From NCBI RefSeq assembly GCF_037042905.1, contig NC_087252.1, positions 34,251,965 through 34,315,964 of the forward strand: 64,000 nucleotides of DNA, read 5' to 3'. The stretch's first letter is position 1; each line of letters starts with the position of its first letter. Both the position numbers and the translations under genes were made by a program. This document shows positions 21,901 to 34,521 of the stretch, piece by piece. Under the pieces are notes generated by a model. That model searched no databases and had not been told where the DNA came from. It was given only the letters and a program-made list of their open reading frames with translations. This stretch comes from Lytechinus pictus (lineage: Eukaryota; Echinodermata; Echinoidea; Temnopleuroida; Toxopneustidae).

Positions 21901-22700
21901 GGATTAAAATCTCTGTTATCTCTGTTATATGCTCATTGATTTGTGTCACACAATGTCCCTGTTTGCATCCCAATCGTCATACGAATTAAGACAGGGGTGG
22001 GCTGGGCTGGGGAGATGCTGCCCCCGTGGAGTTACACCACCAATAAACCAGTTCACGGTTAGCTCATGATCAACTTTTCTCAAATGACCTTTGTAATTTT
22101 TCATTGGGATAAGCACATCATTCTCAAATGTAGATGTTGCGTAAGCTTTACCGGTATAGAGTATTCAAATTCTAAGAACAAAAGGCATTGTATAGACCAG
22201 GTGACTAGAATAGTACATCAGGGATAAAGTTTGGAAATCTGTTTTATTGTCTGCCTTTGACACATTTGACTTTTGTTTAGGCTACTGTCAAATACCAGTG
22301 ATTATGAAGGCTCTATTTATTACTCTTCAGCTTGGATGTGATAAAATGAATATTTTGAAAGGAATACATGAATAATCATCAAATCACAAATGCCTATGTC
22401 AGTGAATTTGAAAGCCTCCTTCATGGTTTATCTCAAATGACCTTTTCCTGCTCGTGCGCAGTTTACAACCGTGAACAGGCTTATAAAGAGAGGGGGAGAT
22501 AAAAACAAGAGGTATAAAAAGAAAATAAATGAGAGAAAAAGAGGGCTATACCGGTCATTTTACTTCGGTGTTATCTCTGTGGTGCTATACTTCAACACAT
22601 ATGGTGTTATTACAACACTGATGGTTGTTACTTTTACACTAGCACCAACACCCAAGTTGTGCAGTGCAGTTGATAAAACACTTAATATCTTAATGTAACG
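18979..22700. other. Long stretch without a recognised gene
   Basis: AT-rich, mostly unique sequence. A C-run/A-run followed by GAGCGAGC near 20930-21010 looks like part of a G/C-run transposon, and CACGAGCGAGCC near 19940 is similar. Reading frames here (for example 19041-19319) lack splice context or domain signals. If ovo starts at 17701, this would be its first intron. Confidence 0.4.
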
Positions 22701-22799
22701 TGTTCTCGCTAATCAGAACTAAAGGGAAACACAATGTTTTTTTTAATAATGAGGGGGGGGGCTGCCCCAAACCACTTGATCCACTCCTTGCCATCATGG

Positions 22800-22866
22800 A
22801 GGTACCGTGGCTGAGTGGTCTAAGGCTCCTGACAAGACATATGAAAGTCCGGGGTTCGACCCATAA
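22800..22866 (+). mobile_element. tRNA-like SINE head or pseudo-tRNA
   Basis: GTGGCTGAGTGGTCTAAGG is a good type-II tRNA A-box and GGGGTTCGACCC a good B-box. The 5' GGTACCG has no complementary 3' end, and the anticodon and variable regions do not fold. It is preceded by a G-run with CTGCCCC. A SINE head is more likely than a functional tRNA. Confidence 0.5.
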
Positions 22867-23462
22867 TGAGAATGTCATTTTATAAATGTGCTAGCTCTTT
22901 CACCCTACATTAAAATAAATGGAAATGCTTTCTTGGAAGAAAACCAAACTCATCATCATCAACGTAATACAATTTCGACTCGAAGGTCCAAAAATAAATG
23001 TAAAGGTTGGATTATATCATGCCTGTGATATTATAGCATATGACGAGACATACTCGGTTGCACCGAGCTTTTATTTCATCATAATTATATTTATGCGCTT
23101 TGTGCATATCACCATCGCATGAGGGCGTACTTAATTAATGTTACAGCATTCACAATCGTGTATTTAAAAAGGTTAATAATATTATATGTTCCCCCACGAA
23201 TGATGCATGATACAAAGAATACATATTTTCATTTCACTGATCCACATCTTATTCAATGATACCATTATGTCATTTAGAAATACTGCTTTTCAAAGCAAAG
23301 TATTAACATAGAAACTTCACGCCATTCGGCAAACCACTGCAGAAAGCATCATTTCGTTTTTTTATAATAATATTATCAAAGATGAAATGAATATACAGAG
23401 TAGTTGGGAGGTTTATGTCTCGTTCAGCGACACGGGAGATCGGGTTGGGTTAGCTATACAGT

Positions 23463-23743
23463 GGCCCGTATGTTTAAAGTTGTGGTTTAAGTATGTATAG
23501 CCAATTGTTACTTAAATCACTAACAGCAGATATATCATATTTCGATCATTTGGCTCTCAAATCATTCATAATTGTCTAGGAAGTATAAATAGATGATTGT
23601 CGTCACCATCGATGAATCAGGAAAGAGCACAGTAAACATAAGAAACATACAACTTAATAAAAAATTGACACTTTTGGCTTCCCATAATTTTAGCACAGAG
23701 TTAGACCATGGTCTAAGTTAAACCTGACTTCAGAATACGGGCC
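23463..23743. mobile_element. MITE with GGCCCGTATTCTGAAGTC ends (copy 2)
   Basis: Same family as 18662-18976. It shares TTTAAAGTTGTGGTTTAA, GATAGCCAATTG-like, TCATTTGGCTCTCAA and GGCTTCC-ATAATTTTAGCAC blocks in the same order. The right end GACTTCAGAATACGGGCC is intact and followed by TA. The left terminal repeat has lost about 20 bases. Confidence 0.7.
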
Positions 23744-24583
23744 TATATGTCTATTGCCCATTGTGTGGATGAACATGGATCAAAGATGGAAATAAAACAA
23801 GACACTTGACGGGTACATGAGATCCTCGACTTTGAAATTCTAACCGATCCCTATAATAATTTTTAAAAAAATGAATAAATCAGATTTCTCACAAATTAAA
23901 CAAACAAAAATGTTTCTAGGGCGAGTCCATCCACAAATAGTAGATTTTACTAATTGAGGAAGTATTCGATGGGCAACATTTGCAACGGCCCGACCGATCG
24001 TATATACGCTGATTCCAATATATTCCCTTCAAATTTCGTTTGGCGGGGTTATAATTAAAAAAAAAACGAAAAATCAAACAGGCATAACGCTGAAGATATC
24101 ATGGAAATATCCATCAGAATCAATATGGCCCCACGCGTTCATATTTACGTTGGTCGATATTGAAAAATCGATTTCCGATTGCAATCAGTTTTAATGTAAT
24201 TAATTCTGATTATGTATCATTCGAAATGTATGATTCATTTGTTCATCTCATTTAGTAAGTTAATCTATTTAGTAAAATCGTATCAACGAATATACATGTA
24301 CGATGTTAGATATCGACTCGAAATTGGATTTTCTGCTTGAATTTTTTAGGATTAATAAAAAAAAAGCTGAGCCATAAGAGAGCGAACAAAATATGTACAC
24401 TACTTTGAACAAATAACTGGAGATTGACTGCTAAAATAAATGATATGAACAAAAATAAAACTATAATACATGTAGTTACTGCATCCGACAATTATAGGAG
24501 AACCAAATCACAGTCACACCCCTCTCCGCTCATCCTCACCCCCCCCCCCCTCTCTCTCCCTCTCTCTCTCCCCCTTTCTCTCT

Positions 24584-25133
24584 CCCGGGGGGGCCACTTC
24601 CATTGACGAGTGGATACCATGCGCGACCATGGGGTCTCGAAAAGCACCCTAAACACGTATTTTCCATATTCTGAAAATGCACCCCTTAACAAATAACAAG
24701 TATTGGAAACAAAACGATACTCTTGGCATGATTCCCTGAAATGAACCCCTTAACAAGTACAGCGATATTTTATTGTTGTGTCACGGGTCCGTCGGTCGTC
24801 GGTTTTACCTTTACACACCATTTGGTTTTTTAGTACGGCCCCATGCATGCACCTTCCTCACCTCGCGCAAATCGGACTCTAAACACGTAGTGTTGGGGCA
24901 AAAAGGACATCCTTTATACAACATTTTAATTTTTTTTTATCATCCCCGCAAATTTGCCCCTAAACATGTAGCTTTCCTAGCGAAATAGATACCCTTTTTT
25001 CATTATTTTTGTGTTTTTGACACCCTTATCACGTTACGTACGTAACGTGCCCTATCTTGAAAAAGACATCCCTTTTACGTGTTTTTTTTGGTCGCGCATG
25101 GTATCCACTCGTCAATGTAAGTGGCCTCCCGGG
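24584..25133. mobile_element. CCCGGGG-ended MITE, copy 2 (inverted orientation)
   Basis: The terminal repeats are the same as at 6913-7462 (CCCGGGGGGGCCACTTCC ... TGTAAGTGGCCTCCCGGG), with the interior in reverse order. Exact 8-bp target copies TTCTCTCT lie at 24576-24583 and 25134-25141; the site sits in a CT-rich tract, so some chance matching is possible. Non-coding. Confidence 0.78.
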
Positions 25134-25141
25134 TTCTCTCT

Positions 25142-26229
25142 CCCCTCTATCTCTCTCCTTCCCTCCCTCTATCTTTCTCTCTAATTTCCACACCTACTTT
25201 TCCATGCCGATTATATTAGTTTTCTTTACCTATCTATTCGTTATGAGTTTCCATGACCCAGTTGCGATCCCCTCTTTCGTAATGATCTTGACCCATTATG
25301 AAATGGTATAACAATGGTAGAAACGGGAGTCATTCCCCTTTCTATTGGTTTGCATATTCAACCTGTTTTCTAGGCTCTACTGCGCATGCTCATGGTAACA
25401 AAATGCTAGATGTTAAAGGATGATTACCTGACTAATAGACCTAGAGTTTATATCGAGGTGTATCCAGTCTCAAGAGATTTGTAAAACACAAATTCAAATA
25501 AATATACTGTCAACAGCTTTTTACCATGAGGCCAATGCACAATCCATGCTAGCCACATTTGCGCAAAGTGAAATAATATAACCAAAACTTGCAGACATTT
25601 TAATTTTTGACGCACGCTCTTAATTTACAAGTAAATATAACATACGGACAGGTACACAGGCAGATCCTTTAAACACAAGAAGAATCAGGAAATATTTTTC
25701 GTCACGCCCCCTCATTAACACATCCATAAAAACTGGCATTCTCTCTTTCTTTTTAGTATTTTTATTATTTGTCAAGTTCTTTTTGGGAGGTTCAACCTTG
25801 TCCGAATCTTTTTATCAGCAACAAAAACACTTCATAAAATAGATTATTTACTATATACATGTAGGTCCATAGCCCCACTCTATTCATTGTGACCAATGGA
25901 ATAAAATTGAGGTCATATGCTTTGATAAACTTGTTTAGGGTGTATTGATGGAAGATGACACTCCACTGTAGCATGCTTTAGAACGGGATTTAGACGAAAA
26001 TTAATAAATTCGTAGTAAACGGAAAATATAAATAATTATGGTTGTCAGGGATCAACGTTTTCACGTCCTTACGTTAAATCATTGAATTTTAGTCGCGTAT
26101 GGATAAATTTCATTTACGAATCACATTTTCCACAGTTTGTGACATATGCTATTGTATTTACAAGCGTCTTAATAAGTAACAATCGCTGCACCCACTTATA
26201 ACTCCATCTCTTCTCATGGGTGTTTATGT
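25142..26229. other. Spacer, nothing recognised
   Basis: CT-rich for the first 60 bases, then ordinary AT-rich DNA. No exon, RNA gene or repeat family recognised. Confidence 0.4.
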
Positions 26230-26385
26230 TCCATAAAAAGTAGTGCATGTATTATGTATATTATCCTGTAATTATTTACTTTTGTTCTTTGCTATTTACT
26301 TGTATCCCAATAATTTACTGTTTTTATTATTGTTGTTTGATATCGGAATTGAAACGAAATAAAGATTCATTCATTCATTCATAAC
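26230..26385 (+). mobile_element. Probable retroelement 3' end with (ATTC)n tail
   Basis: AT-rich sequence closing with GAAATAAAGATTCATTCATT and a short (ATTC) repeat, the arrangement typical of a CR1/Rex-like LINE or dependent SINE 3' end. No coding part survives. Confidence 0.4.
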
Positions 26386-26627
26386 TCAAAAAGTCCAAAG
26401 ATATTATTGCAATCTTCATAACAAAATGCAAGGGCTTAGGCAGGGGTGATTGGGTGCACCCTCCCACTGAGGCAGAGGAGTGTTCCCACCTTCCGACACT
26501 TGCAAGCAAAACGAAATTTGTAACCCTTCTGCGTTTAATAGCTGATTTTCCAAACTTTAATTCCACCTCCCCAGGATGTGCACCTCCCCATGCTCAAACC
26601 AGCCTACACCCTTGAAACGCTTATATA

Positions 26628-27131
26628 CTTTTCACACTGCACTTTTTTCCCTTAACCCCAGGAAATTGGTGGGGCTAGGGGGGGGGGGGTCTTAGCCCCA
26701 CCAATTTCCCGGGGTTAAGCTTAGCCCACTTCGTTTTCACACTACGTTTTAGCAAAGTGGGCTAGCACGGTAAATAGTACGGTACTATCTGGCCCTGCAA
26801 AAAAGCAGGGTTAGCCGGCTTATTGTGGTGCTAGCACCACAATTGCGGTGCTAAGGGATGCAGTGTGAAACGAAACAGAGCTAAGCAAAAGTGGGGCTAG
26901 GCATTAGCCAATCACAGAAGTCGAAATTGCACGTTAATCGCGCTCTGTATATGGTAAAATCATCAATATTTATGAGCTGTGTGATTGCCCGGGGTTAAGG
27001 CGTTAACCCCGGTTAAGCAAATAGTACGGGGTTAAGAAAGACAGTGTGAATCGAAAAAAAAAGATAGTATGGGGTTAAGGATAGTCCGGGGTTAAGGATA
27101 GTATGGGGTTAAGGAAATGCAGTGTGAAAAG
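26628..27131. mobile_element. Hairpin-dense MITE with CTTTTCACACTGCA ends
   Basis: The left end CTTTTCACACTGCAC and right end GCAGTGTGAAAAG are inverted, extended by CCTTAACCCC / GGGGTTAAGG. Several hairpins nest inside: AATTGGTGGGGCTA with TAGCCCCACCAATT around a G-run; GCCCACTT with AAAGTGGGC; and TTGTGGTGCTAGCACCACAA. GGGGTTAAG recurs several times near the right end. No target duplication was resolved and no protein is encoded. Confidence 0.7.
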
Positions 27132-30100
27132 CATATTAGAAAACTTTGCCGATGTCATGGGGTTTGCAAAGTGATGAAGAAAAAAAGAGTATCAGGCTGA
27201 CCGCTTCATAATCGGAAGGGCGGGGTTTTCCATTTTTCAAGAATTTAATAGCATATATTTCTTCTTTGATGGAGAGCGGAAATGTAAATTCTCCTTGGTA
27301 ACTCTTCAAACGATTCAACGACAATATTATGAAAAGAATATATGCCGTTTTAATTTCCTGTCGTCAACATTAATGAATTTGTCTGCATCAAAATTATTCA
27401 TCAAGTTGTTGTTTTTTCCAACTGCACTTTTTTGGTTGACTTTCCTTTCAATTATAAATCAGTGTGGTTTCTGAAATTCTCCTGAACAAAAATTAATTCA
27501 TCAAAACGCCCGTAGCTCTGCATACCTGGTACTCGTACGACGTAAGGGGTGGGATTATTTTTTTGAAATATTGCCTCCGCAAGAATTTTAACAACAAATC
27601 TATTTCAAAATCACTCTGCGGGTATATTTCACGACCTCCTCTGTGACTTCACGTTTTTTTTTCTTTCTTTCTCAAAAAATGCCCTGTTCACGATTTTACG
27701 CACAATACAACGTGGGGGACAATCATCGTACAATGATACTTGTAAATCATAATAATTATTTCTTTTCAAATCCTATTTCAATATAACAGTCCGCACTATG
27801 TGAGAGTGAGGGAGTCGATGACTGTATCAAAGCACAAGTGACTGAGCCGCGGGCATATTACAAGATAATTTCACGAACCAGGGGTTCACCCCTATTGTTC
27901 ATATGTGTCCATTCATAGGGTTATGGCCCATCATTCTCAATAACTTACAATGTACCTCCTTCGCCCAAGAGTAAAAAAATATATATATTTATAAAGTTCA
28001 AACCAGGAATTTGTTACATTTCTAAACCGCAATCCACGCCTGGTATTTACTTATCTATGTGGTGATATTGTATTATTTTCCTAGCTGATTAAATATTAAG
28101 ACACTAATCCTCAAAATAAAAATAATGTATAATATGTACATGAATGGTAAATAGCATATATTAGAGAAAAACGGAAACAACAGAAAATTTTAAAACTTGT
28201 GTTTAATATTCACCTTATCTTTATTCACAAACATGTATCCATTAACAATGATTGCTTATTTCATTTGCATAACCATATTCTTTCATTGATTCATTTTTAT
28301 ATATAATCCGCCCCCCCCCCCCGGACCTAAAAAAACGGAATCCCAGCCTATGATAATTACACGTGAGCTGAAAATGCCGATTTCTTAAATTCTGTCTCAT
28401 CATTATCTTTACATGAAAAACACATTTATATCCACTGACTAAAAATTTAAAGTCGAACACTCTAGCCTGAGCGGATCTAGGATTTTATAATTTTTTGGGG
28501 GGCACTTTTTGTACCAAAAAAATATACAAGCAACCCCATCCCACCCCCAAAAAAGTCTTAACTCCAAATTCATGGTGATGAAAAAATAATGATAATAATA
28601 TTAATTACTCCCAAATTATAGTTAGAGATATATGTCTGCAAAAAATGGCAAGCAAAGAAAAAGGTCTTCACTTGCGTATGCACGACATATAACCCTAACA
28701 AATACTTGGTTATTTCGTTTTGATTAATTACCATCTATGACTGCTACCCGTATGATTCGTTTCGACATAAAATAAATATTTAAGCTGTTTATCCATCTGT
28801 TCAGTGTTTGGGTTGCTTTACTGTTATTTTCCGTATAGAAATTCGAATAATTCCTCCGCATGAATATAATGTGCAAATATGCTAATCAATCACAAATTAT
28901 TGTTAACTTTCATATGACCTTTACGAAAAAAAAGGGTGTTTATGTATCTGTGGTCTCAAATTTAAACTTGTGACTCTTTTTATAAACAAAATTAAAAAGG
29001 AGGAAAGGCAATATTGTCCCCTTATCGCTATTGATCCTATCTCAACTTTGCGGGAGAGCGCCCCACTTACATGACTTATGTAGCTACCCCTTGGGGTACA
29101 GACCCGTTATTTGCACCCCTATTCCATGGTTGACTCCACTACCAAAGCTCCGAGGGGGACGTCAATGCACCCCTGGGTACAAAAGATCACTCTTGTGGGG
29201 TGGTATATCCTCCGTACCTCAGCGAGTCGCACGTACCCCATCATGCCCATCGGCAGTTCACATATGAAATTTAGATTGATGAACTTTGAACAATTTACAA
29301 ATCAACAGAGTATTAATTAGTGCAATGTGTTTTTTCATGACATTGTTTTTTTCTTTGAATATTTGTACACAATATGATTTATTTTTTATCAAAATCAGCT
29401 GATGCTATTTTGCCCTAATTTTTTTAAAGGTTTAATTAAAACTAGATGCCACATCCCAAATGTTCTGCATGTGTGGCTAAGTGTAGGTCACGGGTTCGAT
29501 CCGCAGCCGAGTCATTGGGACCTTCTGCCTTCTTGTCAGGCGATCGGCGTATTGGGAAAGGGGAATATGACATGTAAAGTCAGCTTGGAAGATAGGAGCT
29601 GAAATGGCTTCTCATGATAAAGAAGAACAAAATAATTAGCAAATATCTCATTATTATGATTTAATATCGCAATGTTCCGCTTCCTAAGATGAACCTTGAC
29701 TAACATTCACCTTGCATTGGATATATTCATTATCATACTTCCAACAGCAATGAATAGCCGAGCGGATAAAAAAATGTATAACATATTTCAAACAAAGAGT
29801 ACTCCTAGCTTAAACGGGGCAATGTATGATTTTACTTGTTTCCATAAAGGCATTCAATTCATATGTGAATTGGATTTTAACGACTTGTCATTCGCTCAAT
29901 GATGAAGCGTGCCCGAATTATTTGATTTAAAAATTCATCCAAGCATTAAACGTTCCGTTGTTGTAGGTTCTCCGACCGCACTCTCAATTCAATATTCGAT
30001 TGTTCCGATCGTAAAGAGAAGTGAAAATTGGTTTTATTGCTCTCCTTGCCTTTTATCAAAGTTCTGGACTTGACTTTTTGATAGTGTTAGAGTTTGATAG

Positions 30101-30700
30101 TAGCCGGATCATTTACGGCGTTTATGCGTCCAGAGGAGGCAGGCAAATCTTAAACCTCCTCCCCCTCCTCCGCTCCTGGCATCCAACAAATGCGGTTCAG
30201 GAAGGATGCTCAGCCTTGAAGAAAGCCCGACTTCTTTCATCATTGATTTTAGATGTTCTCAGTGTATCTCTAAAGGAGTAATTGTTGTACTTGCCTTGAA
30301 ATATATTTCAGAAAGGAGAATCGTATGTTCGATATATTTTTTCTCCTATCTTCGATATTCGCTCCTGGCACCAGGCGAAAAGTTTTCAGAAAGAACCTTC
30401 GCACAGAAGAAAATTTGGTACTCTCAGTGACTGTGGATGTACTCCAGGATCTTTTTAAAATGTTAACTGTTGAACTTGCATTAATAGAAATACGGATCCA
30501 TTTTCTCGCTATGCTTCATGCTGTAGAAGAATGTGAAATACTTTTCAGAGTTGATGGTGGTGTGTATGAACATTCTTCCTATAGACCTTGGAGGTTGATG
30601 TTAGTGTAGGGCTTCCGACTTCTTCAAACTCTTCTCTGGACTTGCATCCGATATCAGCTTAGAATCAAATTTAAAGTAATAGGTATTGACGACTTCTGAG
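27132..30700. other. Long stretch without a recognised gene
   Basis: Mostly unique AT-rich DNA. G/C-run transposon debris lies at 28308-28345 and 28465-28520 (GAGCGGATCTAGGATTTT followed by GGGGGGCAC). A tRNA-derived fragment is near 29475-29515 (GTGTGGCTAAGTG, then CGGGTTCGATCCG). Long frames at 29031-29267 and 30325-30609 have no domain, splice context or family resemblance. Confidence 0.4.
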
Positions 30701-30739
30701 ACATTAACTAATTGCACTATACATCATTTTTAAAACTTT

Positions 30740-30833
30740 TGTTTGTGCGCACCGTGACGTCATCATGACGTGTTACATCTTACCTCCATTTTGTCATCCA
30801 TTTCATCCTCCATTTCTTTCAAGGCGACGAGGT
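30740..30833 (+). promoter_or_regulatory. Candidate promoter/first-exon region with CRE sites and strong donor
   Basis: The stretch contains the CRE palindrome TGACGTCA, a second TGACGTG, a CCTCCATTTTGTC element of the type seen near YY1-bound start sites, and then a consensus donor GTAAGT at 30832. An ATG at 30765 gives 22 codons plus one base (MTCYILPPFCHPFHPPF, then LSRR) up to the donor. This phase 1 fits the ovo exon at 34522, 3.7 kb downstream. It could be a 5' untranslated exon, a short coding exon, or coincidence. Confidence 0.3.
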
Positions 30834-33065
30834 AAGTAGTCGAAACATTCCCAGTTTCATGGACCCTCTTCACTTGATTACCTAAATTGATTGATATCTC
30901 ATCCTACGTCAACTGGGGACGGTTGATGAAAGACCTGGGCATCAAGTCAAAATACCAAGCAAAAGTCCCAAATGCGTGCATTTGATTGGTCGAAAATCAG
31001 AATGCGTTTGATAGTGTTGTTTGATCGCACCTCTTTATACAACTGGTCCGGTCAGCCAAATTGTATAAACTACAATGAAACATTTACCAAAATATTCTAA
31101 GCAAAGAAGTCAATTGTTAAGTATTCTGCAGTTCTCAACCAAAAACTGTTCAATTTTGATAGACAATGATTATATTTTTTTGAAAAGTTCATGGAGCACT
31201 GTTAAACGGCATCAAGTCAGGTCTATTTAAGGATCGTTACCAAAACCCTGTAACAGGTTAAATCAATCTTATAATCAAGCGTGACTGTTAGTCTGTGCGC
31301 AAACCCATTTACAACACGTTATGATAATAGTAAATATTAAGCGTAACTCTTTACAATGTTAACCCCTAGACTTCATTGTGTTGTTTTCACAATCACTACG
31401 CACACACTTTCTGGAACATATATAGAGAATGTATTGTCAAAAGCCGTTCATGACAAATAAGTCTTTATCGAAAATCGTTGAATTCAAAACAAATCGATCA
31501 GCTGTTCTAGTTCACCAATTTTCGACAAAGACCTATCCGCTGTTCATTGTGATTTGATGGGCATTTTAAATAGATTTACTATGTTGTTGAATCCCCCCCC
31601 CCCCGTTGCGATTGCGAAAATTCCCCATTAACTCCATTTCCACAAACCATGAAAACATTGAATTATTGCTTACTAACACAGAATATAAGTGACTGATCTT
31701 CAAACCTTTTACTTCTCCTTTCTTCCTTCTATATATATATTTTTGGTTTGGGGGGGGGGGGAGGGTTCACTCCCATTTTTATTACTGTTAATTTTTTGCT
31801 ATACCCCTCTCCTCTCTTTGATAGATACCGCCCTTGAGCAAGTCTACCAATAAATCATGCAAATGTAGGAAAGGAAATTGAAATTGAAAAAAATCATAAA
31901 GTGAATATTCACATCGCCTTTTAATATTTATCAGAACATTTCGATCGCTGGCTAGGCAATTGTCAAGACTCCGTTTTCAATAAAACAGCAATTGACTATT
32001 ATGAAGTATGACATTTGAGAGATGAATGTGAGACATGATTGCATTAAACATTTGAAATAACATTGATCCTTAACCCTCTTTGAATTTTCCATCTTAAAAA
32101 ATAATCTGCTGGTTGTGAATGCCTTTGATACGGTCATCCATTCATTTGATATCTACGTTTGTTCAATATCCCAAAAGGTAAAATTTGAACTGAAGTAATT
32201 TTATGGCTAATATCCTCCATTCATCATGGCCTCGTTAATATTTTTTCATTAGAAATACGTCGAGTTTGAATCAATCCATCGTTAACGACACGTATTATGA
32301 TATTGTATGAGGTGGGCCATCGAGCTTTGAAAAGGATTGTTTATGTGTCGTTTCCATGGATATGTCCGTCCCGATTTGAATTAAGGGATGTCGGCTATAG
32401 TTGCAGTTTCGTGGACACCCAAAATCAAACCTACATGCATCACGTTACACAAGCTTCGGACAAAAAACCCGGATCTCCTATCATAGTGAAATAAGGGAAT
32501 CGATAAAAGTGAAACTGGGACAAAAAATAATAAATCAAAAAAATATAATTATGCTGGGAAGGATTCGTGCCGGGTATCAAAATAATAGAAATCTCTGAAA
32601 TAACCCATATATGAATAAGGCCTGAATATATAAATAAGAAAAGAAAACAAGAGGTAAAGAGGACGAAATAGCGAAAAGATATGCATGAAAGCGGTGGAGA
32701 GAGAAAGACAGAGATAGTGAGAGAGAAGGGGAGCGATAGAGTGGATAAAGAACAATCGTACCCTTGAATCATTTTGAAGGGAGGCAATACATACGCGGAA
32801 TGATCAAGATGAGGGAGCGAAGTGACCGAGTTGATCACATCAATGTTTTGATTTTACGCTATAGTTTGGAATCGGAAAAGAAGGATTTGGTGCGCACTTT
32901 GATCGAATTTTCAGATGTTAGAATTGCTAATGGGCATTAACTTATCAGCATATATGGTTAAGCTTGCCCATAATGCTAGTGTAATATTTGGGCATGCGCC
33001 TACATATTCTAGTAGGATAAACAATGCTTACGATCGTTAATGTAAAAAATAAATGTTTTCTATAT
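30834..33065. other. Stretch without a recognised gene
   Basis: AT-rich DNA with C and G runs at 31593-31607 and 31750-31763 (transposon debris), and a purine-rich AG tract (32640-32745) that gives spurious frames on the minus strand. If the 30765 exon is real this is the ovo intron. Confidence 0.4.
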
Positions 33066-33089
33066 TCCTGTTACTCAGCTTCATGGTGG

Positions 33090-33390
33090 TATATAACGTG
33101 CCCTTCACCTGAAAAACGTTTTGCTGTAGCAGCTGCAAAGACTTGGAATGCTATCCCTCTTTCAATAAGAAATGCTTCCAGTGTTCTTGGCTTCAAATCT
33201 TCCCTTAAGACATACCTTTTCCTCAATAATTAAATTCCCTTTTTATCTTGAATATTGTAGTTGTTAAATTATTATTCATGTTAAATTATTATTCATACAT
33301 TGTACGCGCTATGGTACTTTTTGTTTTTAGCACCTCTAAATATCCATTATTATTATTAATATCCTTCAGAAGACTTATTTTTCAGAAGAA
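33090..33390 (+). mobile_element. LINE 3' end (CR1/L2-like) in the ovo intron
   Basis: The frame ending at 33231-33233 gives CPSPEKRFAVAAAKTWNAIP and then FKSSLKTYLFLNN, the standard C-terminus of a CR1/L2-type reverse transcriptase ORF. An AT-rich 3' region follows with (ATT) repeats near 33343-33357. It is 5' truncated. From 33121 on it is duplicated at 34149. Confidence 0.68.
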
Positions 33391-34148
33391 AGTGGTTTAT
33401 CTATTTCCAATGTTGCAAATGCAAAAACAATACCGTTTGAAATGTTCATGACCAATAATTTAGTGCCAATTTTTGTTTTCATTCATCATGCAGGTAGCAA
33501 CCATGTGGCAAATGGACTTCACTTCCAGTCAAACGCCACCTTCTCATCCTCAACGGATCTGACGATGCGACCAATAGCAATTGGTCCCGCAGCACCAACG
33601 GCATTTCCCATCCAACAAACCAATACCCATATCAACTCAACGACAAATGGAGTTCACTCAGATGAAACGAATGGTGTTCCATTGAACACGATGAAAGATG
33701 AAACACTTGGTAAAGGACAGTCTACATCAAGTGTTCCGACCTTTTCCAATGGATTCATTAGCGATGTCTCAAATGCCTGGTTGCATACCCTTGCCGATCT
33801 TTTTCTCTTTTTATTCAAATCAACTTTTTGTTGGGGTGACTTGTCCTTTAACAAAATACATATGCTTGTATATAGACAAGGAAATATGACACTTCTGTCT
33901 TTTCATCGTGGGAATTGATTGGATCAATCAAATTAATTTATGAAACAGTGACCTGCTATTTCTTCAACATTTACTTACACTGGCGATTCCGGGGGGTGGC
34001 AAAGCCGGCCCGTGGTCGCCCTTGCTTTGAGAGGCACAATTTACATCTTTAATGTAAAATGCCGTTAAAACAGAAGCGTGCCCCGCCCCCCCGCCCCCCC
34101 CCCCCCCTTTGAAAGTGAATTTTTTTTTTTGCTTGCTTGTCAAATTTG
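33121..34148. repeat. 1,028-bp tandem duplication block at the ovo exon boundary
   Basis: 33121-33802 repeats at 34149-34830 (682 bp, offset exactly 1,028) with no difference that I could find by eye. It covers the LINE tail, the intron end, the splice acceptor and the first 100 or so codons of the ovo exon. Between the two copies, 33800-34148 reproduces 39470-39820, differing only in the length of a C-run. The junctions show two or three bases of overlap. In the first copy the exon has no donor and its frame stops at 33918. Confidence 0.92.
33494..33918 (+). pseudogene. Truncated duplicate of the ovo exon 5' part
   Basis: Same acceptor (CATTCATCATGCAG) and same coding sequence as the real exon from 34522, up to about 33802. 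There it switches into transposon-derived sequence copied from 39470 onward and meets a stop at 33916-33918. No donor is visible, so splicing to this acceptor would give a protein lacking the zinc fingers. Either it is a non-functional duplicate or the duplication is an assembly artefact. Confidence 0.7.
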
Positions 34149-34521
34149 TTGCTGTAGCAGCTGCAAAGACTTGGAATGCTATCCCTCTTTCAATAAGAAA
34201 TGCTTCCAGTGTTCTTGGCTTCAAATCTTCCCTTAAGACATACCTTTTCCTCAATAATTAAATTCCCTTTTTATCTTGAATATTGTAGTTGTTAAATTAT
34301 TATTCATGTTAAATTATTATTCATACATTGTACGCGCTATGGTACTTTTTGTTTTTAGCACCTCTAAATATCCATTATTATTATTAATATCCTTCAGAAG
34401 ACTTATTTTTCAGAAGAAAGTGGTTTATCTATTTCCAATGTTGCAAATGCAAAAACAATACCGTTTGAAATGTTCATGACCAATAATTTAGTGCCAATTT
34501 TTGTTTTCATTCATCATGCAG

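Noticed and set aside
22800..22866. Functional tRNA gene
   Set aside because: A and B boxes are present, but the acceptor stem ends do not pair and no anticodon arm can be drawn.
30325..30609. 94-residue + strand protein
   Set aside because: No recognisable domain, no supporting splice signals, and no similar sequence elsewhere in the window; probably chance.
32440..32838. 132-residue minus-strand protein
   Set aside because: Low-complexity product of an AG-rich tract; no splice sites or domain.
17701..34521. Conserved Ovo/OVOL N-terminal MP-x-x-FLVK exon in the window
   Set aside because: I looked for it by eye on the + strand and did not find it; it may be outside the window or absent.
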